Counted from the stretch's first letter, positions 1 through 10,022 are shown. The stretch: 64,000 nucleotides of DNA from Pycnococcus provasolii (GCA_049487715.1 CP150547.1:310001-374000), one strand, 5' to 3'. Translations and numbers: made by a program. Notes: generated by a model not told the origin, from the letters alone.

Positions 1-516
1 AGTGTCAACTCCGGATTTGGGCAGGCATTTGCATCCATCGGCTGCGCGGGCGAGGTGCGCCTCGTCGAGGCTGGTGAGGAATACGACCGATACTCGATTG
101 AAATTCGCGTCAAGTTCCGTGACGAGGAGGAGCTGCAGGTTCTCTGCGCTACGCGGCAAAGTGGAGGCGAGCGCTCGGTGTCGACAATCCTCTACCTCTT
201 GGCGCTCACCAGCCTCACGAACGGCCTTGGCTTCCGCGTCTGCGACGAAATCAACCAAGGCATGGATCCAAACAACGAGCGTAAGGTGTTCGGGCTGCTT
301 GTTCAGTCGATGACCAGGCCAGGAACTCCACAGAGCTTCCTTCTCACGCCGAAGCTTCTTCCGGACCTCGAGTACACGGATGAGGTGACGGTGCTCAACA
401 TCTTCAATGGTCCGTATGTGAAGCAGGTTGCAGATGGTTGGTCGCAGGAAGCTTTCTGGAGGAGGCGCGCGATGACTGGTGCGGCTGGCGCTGCTGATCC
501 TATTGCCGTGTTGTGA
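1..516 (+). CDS. SMC5: SMC5 (structural maintenance of chromosomes 5), C-terminal ATPase head, 5' partial
   Basis: The reading frame is open from the first base and stops with TGA at 514-516, so only the last ~171 residues are in the window. SMC5 is the ATPase arm of the SMC5/6 complex, which acts in homologous-recombination repair and in resolving replication intermediates. Visible are a segment with FASIGCAGEVRL and VKFRDEEELQ, the ABC signature QSGGERSVSTILYLLAL, the Walker-B/D-loop stretch RVCDEINQGMDPNNER, and FLLTPKLLPDLEY followed by VLNIFNGPYV. The NQGMD motif and the TPKLLP segment separate SMC5 from SMC1-4 and SMC6. The final ~30 residues are a nonconserved tail. The gene is tail-to-tail with FtsZ, with about 260 bp between them. 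Confidence 0.95.
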   Translation, partial: SVNSGFGQAFASIGCAGEVRLVEAGEEYDRYSIEIRVKFRDEEELQVLCATRQSGGERSVSTILYLLALTSLTNGLGFRVCDEINQGMDPNNERKVFGLLVQSMTRPGTPQSFLLTPKLLPDLEYTDEVTVLNIFNGPYVKQVADGWSQEAFWRRRAMTGAAGAADPIAVL

Positions 517-778
517 AGAAATCAAGTAACGAAAACAAAGCAAAACATTTTATACCCAATTGCGAGTCAATAATTGCTCAAATTAAATTTTCAGCAGAGA
601 GAGAAACAAAACATTCGCATTGTTACTCTTCTATCATTGTTCTCCAGCGCCTCCCCCCTTTTCCCAATTGTATTTTTTTTTCCATCTGTCATGTTCTTTC
701 TTTTTGCGCAACATTTTGTGATGATTTCCTCCTTCCTGACGGTGAAATCACATCACCGTCATCCTCCAGGCATTCCTC

Positions 779-2561
779 CTAGCGCCACCACCCCGAACGC
801 TTTCGGCTCTCCGCCTCCTTCTTCCTCGACAGGTACGATGGAACGGAGACGCTGTTGTTGTTGGTGGTGCTTCCCATGAAGTCCTCGACGTCGCGATTCC
901 AAACCTGACCGCTGGGAAGGTTCTTCGCCTCACGATCGGAGTAAAATCCCGTCGCCACAACCGTCACCTGAACCTGGCCCTCGGTCATGGTCTCGTCAAT
1001 GCACGCGCCGAAGATGATGTTAGCCTCTGGATCAGCGAGCTCCGCGATGGCACGGCTCGCCTCGTTCACCTCCTGCAGGCTCAGATTAGGAGGTCCGGTG
1101 ATGTTGTAGACGATGCCAGTGGCGCACGTGATGCCGTCGTCGAGCAGAGGGCTGAACACCGCCTCACGAGCAGCCTCCGCCGCACGATTCTTTCCGGTGG
1201 CAATGCCGATTCCGAGCATAGCGTTGCCCGCGGACGCCATCACGGAGCGCACGTCCGCGAAATCGACGTTAATGAGGCCTGCCTGCGTAATGATCTCGGA
1301 GATGCCGCGAACACCCTGGCGGAGCACGCTGTCGGAGAGGCGGAAGGCATCCTGCAGCGAGGTGTCTTCTTCTGTGGCGGACAGAAGCTTGTCATTTGGC
1401 ACGATGATGAGCGCATCCACCTCCTCCTTGAGGCGCGCGATGCTCTCCTCCGCCTGCTTCGTGCGGCGTCGCCCCTCGAAGCTGAAAGGCGTTGTGACAA
1501 TGCCGATTGTGAGCGCACCAAGCGCACGCGAAATCTTTGCGACAACTGGCGCAGATCCGCTTCCGGTGCCTCCTCCCATGCCAGCCGCAATGAACGTCAA
1601 GTCGGATCCGGCAAGGCTTTCGGCGATGAGCGCCTCGCTCTCTTGTGCCGCCAACTCGCCAAGCTCCGGATCTCCACCGGTGCCAAGTCCGCGCGTAACG
1701 CGCTCTCCCACCTGCAGGCGCGTCGGCGCCATGTTGATTTTGAGAGCCTGCGCGTCGGTGTTAATGGCGATGAACTGCGCGGCGTCGAGTCCCACGTTGC
1801 GCATCATATCGTTGATGGCGTTCGATCCTCCTCCGCCGCATCCAACCACCTTGATGCACGCGCCAAAGTCGGACACGACGTCAGCCATGCGTTTCTGGTC
1901 ACTCGCAGACTGGCGATTGAATGCATCGGCTGCTGCTTTGATGGTGGTGGGCGGGTGTTTTCCGAGGCATAAGAAGCATCATTACCGCTCACGACAGCAT
2001 CCACGGTACCAGCTACCTTGGCGTGCCAATTGTCGCTAGAGGAGGGGCTATCATTTCCCATCCTTTCGGCAACCCTCTCCGCGAGCGTGCGAGCCTGAGA
2101 AGAAGAATATTGTTTGTTGTGTATTGTTTTCCGTTGGTTGTTGTTGTCGTTAGTTTGTTGCCGTTAGTTGTTTATCTTTTTTGTGATCGCCGCTGCTTGC
2201 CCCCCCCCCCTCCCCTCCAGATCGTGATGGTGATTACCTTCTTGAGCGCGATGTCGTCGTCGTTTGGCGTGCCCACATCAACGCCATAGACTGTCGATCG
2301 CAGGTTCGCGACATGGCGAGCCTGATTGGAGACATCGTCCTGCTGCTGCACCTCCTCCTCCTCTTCCTCCTCCTCGCTATATGGTATTCCTTGTGGAAGA
2401 TCTAATCCATATATCGTAGTAAGCGTCGTGTCTTCTTCTTCGTCGTACGATGATGATGTTGACGACGACGACGACACTCCTCCTGACGCACGACGACGGC
2501 GATGGAACGGGTTTCCAAATCCAAGCACGTCGTCCCACAGTCGAGCACTTGTTGCCATCAT
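779..2561 (-). CDS. ftsZ2: Plastid division GTPase FtsZ (FtsZ2-like), three exons
   Basis: Tubulin-like GTPase that forms the stromal plastid-division ring. I join three exons: 2238-2561, 1986-2094 and 779-1935. Introns are 2095-2237 (GTAATC...CTCAG, 143 nt) and 1936-1985 (GTAATG...AAAG, 50 nt); both keep phase. Exon 3 carries GCGGGGSNAIND, the tubulin signature GGGTGSGSAP, TPFSFEGRRR and the T7 loop NVDFADVRSVM. The C-terminal VPSYLSRKK resembles the ARC6-binding peptide of FtsZ2 rather than FtsZ1. The N-terminus is Ser/Arg-rich and then very Glu-rich, like a plastid transit region. The frame stays open upstream to 2732 without an ATG, so a further 5' exon (an ATG at 2875 exists in another frame) is possible. 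With the start at 2561 the protein is ~529 aa. Confidence 0.88.
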
Positions 2562-3251
2562 GGATCGTCCTCCTCCTCCACCACCACCACCGAGTCGTCG
2601 GCGTCGAGATACCACCACCCTAGCATTACTTCCAGTGACAGCAGAAATCACCGTCGTGCGAAGAGCACCACCACCACCGAACCCACCACCACCACCACCA
2701 CCGCCACCCCCCCACACGACACGAACAAACAAGAAGAGGTATGATTACGCACCCTATTACTCGTCGACCCAAAAGCAGACAGATCCTGGGACCCAGATCC
2801 CGCCTTAAGGTGGACGTCACGCACATGACGACGAGGCATCACCGCGCGAGAGCATCGCACAGCAGAAGAATGCACATGAGAGTGAGGAGACGCACGGGAT
2901 GGATTAGGGATCCAAGCGGCGCCATGGAATATATGTGTATTTTCGGCGGGAGAATGAAGGGAGGGGGAAAAAAGGAGGGAACGGGGGGAGGGGGGGAGGG
3001 GGAAGTGGTGTGTTGTGATGCCACGGCTTTGGTACTGAGAAGTTTGATTCGAACGAACTTCCGGAAATCAATTTATTTGGGCGCGCGCGGGAATCCCCCT
3101 CCACCCTGGGCAATTAGGGGGGTGGTTCGGATTGATTTCGGGGTTTAGGGTTAGAAGGGAGAGTTCGACCGACCCCAAATCGGAAAAATCGGAAACATCA
3201 GGGAAAAATCACGATGATCGGTTACGTCTTACGTAATTTTAACTTTTGATC
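2562..3251. other. Divergent intergenic region between FtsZ and the patatin-like gene
   Basis: No convincing gene. 2565-2720 is CAC/ACC trinucleotide-rich and is open on the minus strand as poly-Gly in frame with FtsZ. CTTAAG lies at 2804-2809. A G-rich tract is at 2950-3005, and 3139-3160 contains GGGTTTAGGGTTAG, a degenerate telomere-like motif. Confidence 0.5.
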
Positions 3252-3816
3252 ATGGTAGGTAGTACTATCTTGCACACCCATCAGCTAGCTCACTTTGCGA
3301 TGGCGCGCGTCGTCGCGGAACGTCGCCGCGTGTTCGGCGTGGTGAAGGAGCCAGCCCCACGGCGCTCAGCTGCGGCGCCGCCGCACGCGATGCGTCGGGG
3401 TCGGGGCAGCGTGCACGTACGCGGTGACGCAGAAGAAGAGCCCGACAGCAAGGCCCGTCTGATCAGCGCCATCATGGACACGAAGCATTCGACTTCCTCC
3501 GACGACAAGAACGCTTTGGTGTGGCCCGACATCCTGACGAAGACCCACGACATAGGCGACCCGAAGGAGTTCTTCCCGTCCGAGGAGCTGCAGGAGAAAG
3601 CCGAGAAGAAAAAGTCGATCCTGGTTCTCGATGGCGGCGGTCTGCGGGGGCTCATCATCGCTTGCGTGCTGGAGCGCGTCGAGAAGTCGCTCGAGTGGCA
3701 GAATGTAATCATGGATCAAGGGCTACTGAGGACTTCGTGTATGAAAGCATATTTAGAAGATTGTTGCTAAAGGTTTACTACTTCTTGTTTGTTTACAGTA
3801 CTACTACGACTTGGTT
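3252..3816 (+). pseudogene. Patatin-like phospholipase, 5' fragment cut off inside exon 2
   Basis: Exon 1 runs from ATG 3252 (or ATG 3300) to 3704 and ends in SILVLDGGGLRGLIIACVLE, the oxyanion-hole DGGGxRG motif of patatin/iPLA2-type lipid acyl hydrolases. A GTAATC donor at 3705 and a TTGTTTACAG acceptor ending at 3798 define a 94-nt intron. Exon 2 then reads YYYDLVV, which is where patatins continue into the nucleophile elbow (GTSxGG). The next bases are instead a 35-bp tandem repeat, and no GxSxG serine, DGA aspartate or other downstream patatin sequence is seen before the next gene. Both catalytic residues are therefore missing. I infer a gene broken at the repeat. An unspliced extra exon hidden elsewhere is unlikely but not excluded. 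Confidence 0.7.
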
Positions 3817-3819
3817 GTT

Positions 3820-3944
3820 TTGGTCGAGGGGTTTGGTCGAGTGAGGGGAGTCCTTTGGTCGAGAGATTTGGTCGAGTGAGGAGAGTCCTTTGGTCGAGGG
3901 GTTTGGTCGAGTGATGGGAGTCCTTTGGTCGAGAGATTTGGTCC
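3820..3944. repeat. 35-bp tandem repeat, about 3.6 copies
   Basis: The unit starts TTGGTCGAG and ends GAGTCCT. Copies alternate between a GGGG and a GAGA variant near position 9, giving a 70-bp super-period. The array begins within a few bases of the point where the patatin-like exon loses its family similarity. Confidence 0.9.
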
Positions 3945-4242
3945 CTCTAATATAATAATCGCACGGGAACTGAAAACTATCTTCGCGACTTGTAAAGATT
4001 GATTTGCCTTTGTGCGTGCATGGAAGAAGTCGTGCCACGGAACTCCACGAAGAAGTCGAACACGAACACGAACAACCCAGCCTTGGCTCGTGAGCAACTT
4101 GCTTGCTTTGGTGAAGTCCCTGTTGCCTGTCCCTTCGCTCGCTCGATCACGTGTGTTGGTCGTAGTAGTACTACTCTATTTGGTACTATCAAATCCCATT
4201 TCCGTTTCTGCATTTTGTCTGACGTATCACCAGTGGTGGCGT

Positions 4243-4279
4243 CTGCGTCTCTGCGTCTCTGCGTCTCTGCGTCTCTGAT
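4243..4279. repeat. 8-bp tandem repeat TGCGTCTC
   Basis: About four and a half head-to-tail copies of TGCGTCTC in the noncoding stretch before the helical-protein gene. The rest of 3945-4320 shows no gene I can support. Confidence 0.85.
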
Positions 4280-4614
4280 CTGCCGTCTGCGTCCTCTCGA
4301 TCGAAATCTTCATTTCGTATGTCGATGATGGGATCTCTATCTATCTCTATGATGTCTCAGCCACAGGCACACGCTTACTCGTCGTCGTCTTCGTCGTGGT
4401 CTTCGATGCGCAAGAGTAAGACGCTTACCAGTGGACGAATCATCCCGTCGTTCTCCTCGATGCACCGGAGTAATCGTAGTACGACTCGCACGCATACGCA
4501 TAGGGCAGGCAACATGCAGCAGCGCCCTCCTTTCCACTCCTTGGGAGCCTTGGGGTTGGGCCCTTCGTCACTCACGACGACCTACTTGAAGAAAACAAAG
4601 CACGATGGGGTACG

Positions 4615-5553
4615 ATGTCTGCCGCCATTCGCCGATGGACCAATGGAGGAGTCCGCTGCTGTGGTGGTGGGTCAAACAAATCATCGTCGTCATCACAACA
4701 AGAAGAAGGTGGTGGTGGTGGTGCTGACGACTTGGCGGCGCAAGTACCACCCGCCTTCTCAGCCATGTCGACGTCGCCGCCAGCACCACCACCGGACAAC
4801 GTCACGCAGCAGGCGAACCAAAAACTCGACGACCTGCTGAAAACGCTCTCGGCACTCTCCGAGTACCCCGACGTGCTCAAAAACGCGAACAACGCATACC
4901 TAGAAGCACTCAGCCAAGCACTCAAGCAGGCGCTTGCCGCTGTCGAGCAAACGAGACGCCAGAAAATTGACGAAAGAAGACGCGCGGCGTCCTCGACGAG
5001 CCAGCTCAGCGAACAGGTCGCACTCGCGACGCGACTTCTGCAGTCATTCCTCACGGCACGGATACAAGGACTCGGCGCGCCAACCATCCGTGATCCCGTC
5101 GAAGAGGTGGTGCGCGACTGCCTCGAGGCATACGACAAGAATATCAGGCTCGCTGATCTGCAGATTTCCATAGGAACCGTCGAAGGTGCCATGGCGTCAC
5201 GATCCAAGCTAGACGAGAAAACCATCACCAAACGCGACCAGGAACTTAGCCTGCTTCTCACGTGGGTGGAGACGGTGTACATCACCATGCGACTCTGCAA
5301 GGCTCTGAGGTCGTCCGCGACGGAGGAGACGGACGCCGTGGCGGCGGCACTCACGGAAATTGGAAGGCAAGACCTCGCGAAGTTTGCTCTAGGTACGATA
5401 CAAATGGCACGCGACACGGGCATGACGGCGGAAAAGCAGGTGGAGGAGGCGAGGAGGTCAGGATTGGCGCCGCCGGGGTCAGCCGTCGAGACGATGCGCA
5501 TATCCACGAGAATTGTGCTTCTCACAATTGACCACTTCGACGAATCACAATAG
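4615..5553 (+). CDS. Unrecognised alpha-helical protein, possibly organelle-targeted
   Basis: 312 aa from the ATG at 4615. Residues 1-60 are low complexity (CCGGGSNKSSSSS, then Gly- and Pro-rich). From about residue 65 (QQANQKLDDLLKTLSALSEY) to the end the protein is charged and strongly helical, without transmembrane segments, cysteine clusters or a motif I recognise. There is an alternative 5' model. A frame opening at ATG 4319 gives a Ser/Met/Arg-rich, transit-peptide-like leader. It could splice from a GT near 4671 to the pyrimidine-rich acceptor CGCCTTCTCAG near 4763, joining in frame at AMSTSPPAPPP. In that model the first ~50 residues given here would be intron. The gene is tail-to-tail with the Canopy gene, 102 bp away. 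The long minus-strand ORF over it is a shadow. Confidence 0.6.
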   Translation: MSAAIRRWTNGGVRCCGGGSNKSSSSSQQEEGGGGGADDLAAQVPPAFSAMSTSPPAPPPDNVTQQANQKLDDLLKTLSALSEYPDVLKNANNAYLEALSQALKQALAAVEQTRRQKIDERRRAASSTSQLSEQVALATRLLQSFLTARIQGLGAPTIRDPVEEVVRDCLEAYDKNIRLADLQISIGTVEGAMASRSKLDEKTITKRDQELSLLLTWVETVYITMRLCKALRSSATEETDAVAAALTEIGRQDLAKFALGTIQMARDTGMTAEKQVEEARRSGLAPPGSAVETMRISTRIVLLTIDHFDESQ

Positions 5554-5655
5554 CAAACCGAGCTAGCTGGTACTTTACCACCTGCGGTGAGCTCGTTACA
5601 CGTGTATAAGGACAGGGCAGTCTCTTAACTATAAACTTCAAGTTGTAGATAAACC

Positions 5656-6159
5656 TCACAGCTCAATCTTCTTCTCCGCGCTCTTCTTCTTCTTCTTCTT
5701 CTTGAGCTTCTTCTTCTGACTAAGACTCGCCTCCGCCGCGTCAAGCGGACTCTCGTACTTGATGTCGCCGCAGATACCACTGCACACGCCGCCCACGTCC
5801 TTCGAGTCGTCGGCGAGGCCCGCCTCGACGTCGTCGCCGTGCTTCTCAATCAAGGCTGTGCAGCCCTGCGCCATTGTGGGAGGAATGAACTTGTAGACGC
5901 GAAAGTTCGTGTCCTTGCAGATACCCTCCATCGCCTCGTCAACAGTGCTCTCACTGCGCCGCTTGCCCTTGAGCTTCCCTTGAACGACATCAAAGACGGC
6001 ATGGCAGCTGACACAGAGGAGCTCAGGCGTGATCTCCGCAGGCTTGTTGAGGTCGTCGCCCATCACCAAGTTCGGGTGTCCTGCGTTTGTGCCCGTTGCT
6101 TGCAAGAGCGCAAGCAGGCCGCATAGCAGCACCGCCGCCGCCGACGCCGCGATGAACAT
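5656..6159 (-). CDS. Canopy/saposin-like secretory-pathway protein
   Basis: 167 aa from the ATG at 6159, chosen because it starts the signal peptide MFIAASAAAVLLCGLLALLQ directly; the frame also runs upstream to 6270. The mature part carries the Canopy (DUF3456) cysteine pattern: ELLCVSCHAVFDVV, VDEAMEGICKDTNFRVYKF, MAQGCTALIEKHGDDVEAGL and VGGVCSGICGDI. Canopy proteins are ER-resident and help fold or traffic cell-surface receptors. The C-terminus is a lysine run (KKLKKKKKKK) ending in KKIEL; a KxEL-type ending may act as an ER-retrieval signal, which is my inference. It is head-to-head with the C2HC zinc-finger gene across ~450 bp. Confidence 0.82.
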   Translation of the reverse strand: MFIAASAAAVLLCGLLALLQATGTNAGHPNLVMGDDLNKPAEITPELLCVSCHAVFDVVQGKLKGKRRSESTVDEAMEGICKDTNFRVYKFIPPTMAQGCTALIEKHGDDVEAGLADDSKDVGGVCSGICGDIKYESPLDAAEASLSQKKKLKKKKKKKSAEKKIEL

Positions 6160-6607
6160 TTCGCGACGAGCAAGAAGGCTGAAAATACAAAAAGATCGCG
6201 AGCGAGCGAGCCACGATCTGTCACTGTGTTGTAAACAAGCTCGCAGTTGAACGAATGTACCATGTACCAACCTGTGTACTGTAAGTGACCACAGGAATCG
6301 TCGAGGAATGAGGATGCAAAAATTGTGCAGTTGTCAGGAAATCGCGACGACGGTCGTCGGGATATGGAAGACGTCTGTGAAGTCACTGAAGATACTGAAG
6401 TGGCACGTACGTTTGCAAACTTCACGTTACAGGGTGGTAAACTTTAGGAAAAGTTGCGCCATCACCACCATCTGCACGCGCCGCACGGCCGCAGCAGCAG
6501 CGCCATCGCGCGCGGACTCCGAGGTGGCCTAAGCTGCTCTCTGCCAGGTGGAGCGCATACAGTACACACATTTACACATCTCATTCTTCCCACCTGCTTT
6601 GACAAAC
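6160..6607. other. Divergent intergenic region (Canopy / C2HC)
   Basis: About 450 bp between two opposite start codons; presumably holds both promoters. No TATA-like or repeat structure stands out. Confidence 0.4.
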
Positions 6608-7621
6608 ATGCCGCGTCCTCAGCTCTTCATGTGCTACCTGTGCGGACAGGAGTACGGCTCCAAGTCGCTGCCCATACACATACCGCAGTGCCAGGCGAAA
6701 TTCATAGCCATCGAGGCGCAGAAGCCGAAGAGAGAACGGCGCAAAATGCCTCAGCCGCCGCCGGGGTACATGGGCGGCATGTTCGGAGGAGGAGGGCCGA
6801 GCGATGGCCGTGCGACGACGACGGCAGGCCGGTCGAGTGCGTTTGACAACGAAGTCGTGCCAGCCGCCAGACAGCAGTCTCCTGTGGACTTGTCAACGCT
6901 TACACTCGAGGAACGGCAAGGGTTCAACGAAAGTGCGTATGAGCAGTACAACAACGTCAGCCTGATTGCGTGCGAGCACTGCGGACGCACGTTCTCGGAT
7001 ACCGCACTGCGCATTCACCAGAAGAGCTGCACGGCGGATAAGCCAGCCAAGAGGGCGGGAACTGGGCTCAGTCCAGCTGCGCGCTCAGGTCCTGCGTATG
7101 GCGGAGGTCGCAACATCTCGCCAGCCAAGGGCAGTCCTCCGAGGAAAACTCACCTGGCAACCACGGCACCAGCGCCGACGAGCGCGACAGCAGCAACGGC
7201 GGCGGGCGGCGGGCAACCGTCGGGACTGCAGGCCGGCGGGCGCGCGAGGATGGCGACGACGTCGAAGGCGGGAGCGCCAACGACCTTCAAGCCGGAGCTG
7301 CCTCCACCGAGCTCTGCCGGCGCCGGCGCGGAACCGGCAGCCGCGGCGGAACCCGCTTCGAGTCCGCCAGACGGAGAGTTCAGCTTCAGCTTCGAGGGTG
7401 GTGGCGAGTCGCGTGACGCGCCATTGGCAGGTGCGCGTCCGTCTATCGCGACAACCGCACCGTTGGAGCGTCCACAGACGGCGTCTGGGTTCGCACCGCC
7501 GAATTCGTTCGACGACTTCGTGTCAAAGAGCAAGCAGCTGAAGAGCATGGTGGACACCGGCGTGCTCAGCCAGGCGGTGTTTGACAAGTGGCAGGCGACG
7601 TACCTCGGCGTCACGTTCTGA
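6608..7621 (+). CDS. C2HC-type zinc-finger protein (ZC2HC1/ZNF474-like)
   Basis: 337 aa from the ATG at 6608, which opens MPRPQLFMCYLCGQEYG; the in-frame ATG 60 bp upstream would add a nonconserved leader. Two C2HC fingers are visible: CYLCGQEYGSKSLPIHIPQC near residues 9-28 and CEHCGRTFSDTALRIHQKSC near residues 122-141. Spacing C-x2-C-x12-H-x4-C is that of the zf-C2HC_2 family (ZC2HC1A, ZNF474). Many members occur in lineages with cilia, but the molecular role is not established. The rest is Ala/Pro/Ser-rich linker ending in a short conserved-looking helix (DDFVSKSKQLKSMVDTG). The gene ends 102 bp from the convergent membrane-protein gene. Confidence 0.8.
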   Translation: MPRPQLFMCYLCGQEYGSKSLPIHIPQCQAKFIAIEAQKPKRERRKMPQPPPGYMGGMFGGGGPSDGRATTTAGRSSAFDNEVVPAARQQSPVDLSTLTLEERQGFNESAYEQYNNVSLIACEHCGRTFSDTALRIHQKSCTADKPAKRAGTGLSPAARSGPAYGGGRNISPAKGSPPRKTHLATTAPAPTSATAATAAGGGQPSGLQAGGRARMATTSKAGAPTTFKPELPPPSSAGAGAEPAAAAEPASSPPDGEFSFSFEGGGESRDAPLAGARPSIATTAPLERPQTASGFAPPNSFDDFVSKSKQLKSMVDTGVLSQAVFDKWQATYLGVTF

Positions 7622-7723
7622 GACGTCTGAGCGGTGTACATAGAGTAAGCACGAACTATTATGCTAAGCTTTCAGTCATGCTTCGTCATTGTGTTGTGTC
7701 ACAATTCGTGATGTTTACTTTTA

Positions 7724-8287
7724 CTACAGCTGTACAGAGGGGTCGACGTTCTCGCCGGCGACCACCACCTCCGCCAGGCCGTCCGCGGCTTGCATGGCGA
7801 GAGGGTTGGCTCTTGTCGGCAAGCTCTTCACCTGCCTGAGCCGCTCGGTTGTCTGCGCCGCTTGGTTGTCGACGGCGTCGGCGTCGAACACCGGGTTGCT
7901 GACGCTCGTCAGCTCCTGCGCTTCGCGCCCGCCGTTCATCCCTGTTTTTCTCCCCGCCGGCGCTTTGACGACCGTGCGCGTCCTTGCCGCCTCGACGTGC
8001 GGTTCGGTGGCCGCTTTCCTTTTGTTTTCCGCGGATATTTGGAGCACATGCCAGAGTGCGAGCAGTCCGATGCCCGCGACGAGTGGTGGCACGATGCCCG
8101 CGGCCCACCGCTCCGAGCCCCAGTTGTCCGGCCCGAGGTCGTCCGAAGGTGGGACGTACACCGAAGGCTTGGTTGTTGAAGAAGAAGAAGATGATGTTGA
8201 TAATGTGATTGACATTGACGTCGTCGTCCCTTGCGCGCAAGCTTGATGAAGTGCGCTGCTATTCAAAAAGACGAATAACCACCACAA
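7724..8287 (-). CDS. Unrecognised single-pass membrane protein, 5' end unresolved
   Basis: The frame gives ~187 aa: a hydrophobic N-terminal piece (WWLFVFLNSSALHQACAQG), a Ser/Thr-rich stretch, a likely transmembrane helix WAAGIVPPLVAGIGLLALWH near residues 61-80, and a polar tail. There is no ATG at the N-terminal end of the open frame. The next in-frame ATG (residue ~25) would remove the leader, so an upstream exon spliced near TTTTTGAATAG is likely, but I could not find a phase-compatible donor. The other two overlapping ORFs here are Arg-rich shadows. I do not recognise the family. The next element downstream on the map is the transposon remnant. Confidence 0.45.
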   Translation of the reverse strand: MWWLFVFLNSSALHQACAQGTTTSMSITLSTSSSSSSTTKPSVYVPPSDDLGPDNWGSERWAAGIVPPLVAGIGLLALWHVLQISAENKRKAATEPHVEAARTRTVVKAPAGRKTGMNGGREAQELTSVSNPVFDADAVDNQAAQTTERLRQVKSLPTRANPLAMQAADGLAEVVVAGENVDPSVQL

Positions 8288-8992
8288 GAATAAGACTTGA
8301 AGTTCACATGCAAACCAAGAACGAGAACGAACATGAACATGAACGAGAACGACGTAACAATTGTAGTGTTAGAATCTTGATGAAGACGACGACATAGTAT
8401 TCTACCGTTGGTACTACCTTTTTTTTAATGTGGGTGTCTATACCCAAATCCCCCCTTGCGTTGTGGTCGGTACTATGCCCTGGTCGTTTGTGGGATAGTA
8501 GCTCGTTGAAAGCTCTCTGAAAAATATTCGTTGCCCAAGACACAGCGCGGCACACCGAGCACCACTGCGAACACGGGGGCGACGAATAGCACCACCCAAC
8601 ACCGGGGTGACCCATTTGCCCCCCGGATTTCCCGACCAGAATGGTCGGATCCCGGGAAGGTTCAGTTTTGTTCGAGGATCCCCGATCTTTTTTGGGTTTC
8701 CCCGATGGTTTTCCTCTATTTTTTACTTGGTATGATTTTCAAGGCCAAATATCACTTTTTACCCTTGTTTTGTTCGGTTCGTTTGGATGGGGTGTGTTAG
8801 AGGAAATTGAGAGCTTCCAACGGCCACGCAAGTGGCAGACGGTGAAGTAAAGATTCGCAGGGGGACGACCGGGAGGCTAATAAATGAAAATTTGCGGGGA
8901 ATCCCGACTAAGTAAATTTGGGGAAATTTCCCGACCTGTCGGGGTCCATTTTGGGGGGTCCATTTTGGGTCAATAGACTGTAACGTTCAGTT
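8288..8992. other. Intergenic region left of the transposon remnant
   Basis: No gene seen. The region contains repeated short motifs of the type TTTCCCGACC / CCCGGGAAGG, including a near-palindrome around 8625-8660 (CCCGACCAGAATGGTCGG), and two copies of GGGGTCCATTTTGG at 8940-8966. These CCGACC motifs recur inside the adjacent element. Confidence 0.5.
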
Positions 8993-9008
8993 CAGTTTTT
9001 TTATAAGA

Positions 9009-9035
9009 GGCTGGTCCGACCTAAAACGAGATTTT
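9009..9035 (+). repeat. Left terminal inverted repeat (27-bp exact core)
   Basis: Matches 10433-10459 in reverse complement without mismatch. The core starts GGCTGGTCC and ends CGAGATTTT. Confidence 0.85.
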
Positions 9036-9530
9036 CAGTCCCCTTGGCCTGGGACGCTCCCGAAGCCACATTTTCGCATAACGAAGCCTCCATTAGGCAT
9101 TATTCCACCGTCTGCGTCGTTTGCGACGTGGGCAGCGTCGAGATTTTGCGTTCATCACGCGCTTTGAAATTTCATTTTTTTACTGAGGTATGTTCTTAAA
9201 ACTGCCCACACACTACTTGAAAGCACACATGATGAGCGTTCTAAAACACCTCTAACTTTATAAAACGGCCACGAACTCGCCCCGGCATCACAGGTTGATG
9301 ACACGAGCTCAAGCAGGAGGATCTCGGAAGACGAGGAAGGCGAACATCAAGCCGTGGGTACGCACAGCCGGTTTCATGCCTCACGTGCGTGAGAAGTGCA
9401 AAGGCGTCTTTGTGATTAGGCAGACTTACAGAGAGAAGAGAGGCGTGGCCACCAAGCGCGTTGACAGTGATTCTCGCGGATACGGAATGTTCTTCACCAG
9501 TCGTGCCGAAGCAATTAAAAAGGCCTATAA

Positions 9531-10022
9531 GTTTCGTGTACTCGTCGAACTTGGAAGGAAGCCGAAGCGGCACGACGCGGAGGCAAGCTCGCGCGGCGAC
9601 ACCGCGTCTTTGGACGCTTCCATCATCACGCCGTCTGTTTCCTTCACGTCGGTCGATTATGGAGTTGCAGGGCCGCCGGCGGAGGCAGCACCGCCGACGC
9701 CACAATCGAAGCGGAAGGAGAAAGTCGAAAGGTCGCGGGACTTGGCATAGAATACGCATGGGGGGTTGCCAAGCGATACTTCCGGCGGCACAACGACGTT
9801 GTCGCGAAGCACCTTCACGACAACGTCGTCAAGGCGCTCAGCCCGGACGTGCTCACGCTTCGGAGGTGCCGCATGTTTGCACGTCGGGCGCGCGAGTCGC
9901 GCGCGTATGCGCATCCCGACGCCGCGTCATTCGTGGACGTGGAGAAGCTTAAAGAGGTTGCAAAATCGCACCGGAGTGCCTTGGACTTTGATACGGGATT
10001 CATTGATAATATGGAAGTGTAA
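9531..10022 (+). pseudogene. Transposase-like C-terminal fragment (Tc1/mariner-type DDE suspected)
   Basis: Frame 3 is open from 9531 to the TAA at 10020. It reads GLGIEYAWGVAKRYFRRHN, then LSPDVLTLRRCRMFARRARE, and near the end VEKLKEVAKSHRSALDFDTG. This IEYxWG...KSHRxxLD pattern resembles the C-terminal part of DDE transposases common in protist genomes; that family call is from memory of the pattern and should be searched. A second frame, 9301-9750, overlaps it and ends just where the frame-3 similarity starts, suggesting a frameshift between the two. No N-terminal catalytic aspartates could be placed. It lies between the inverted repeats of the element. Confidence 0.5.

Noticed and set aside
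1113-2039. Long plus-strand frame over the FtsZ gene (308 codons)
   Set aside because: It is the antisense shadow of a strongly conserved GTPase; Ser/Ala/Arg-rich with no motif.
4572-5525. 317-codon minus-strand frame opposite the helical protein gene
   Set aside because: Ser/Arg/Val-rich shadow; the plus-strand frame has the balanced, charged, helical composition of a real protein.
9241-9759. Minus-strand 172-codon frame inside the transposon
   Set aside because: No motif; the plus-strand frame 3 has the recognisable transposase-like pattern.
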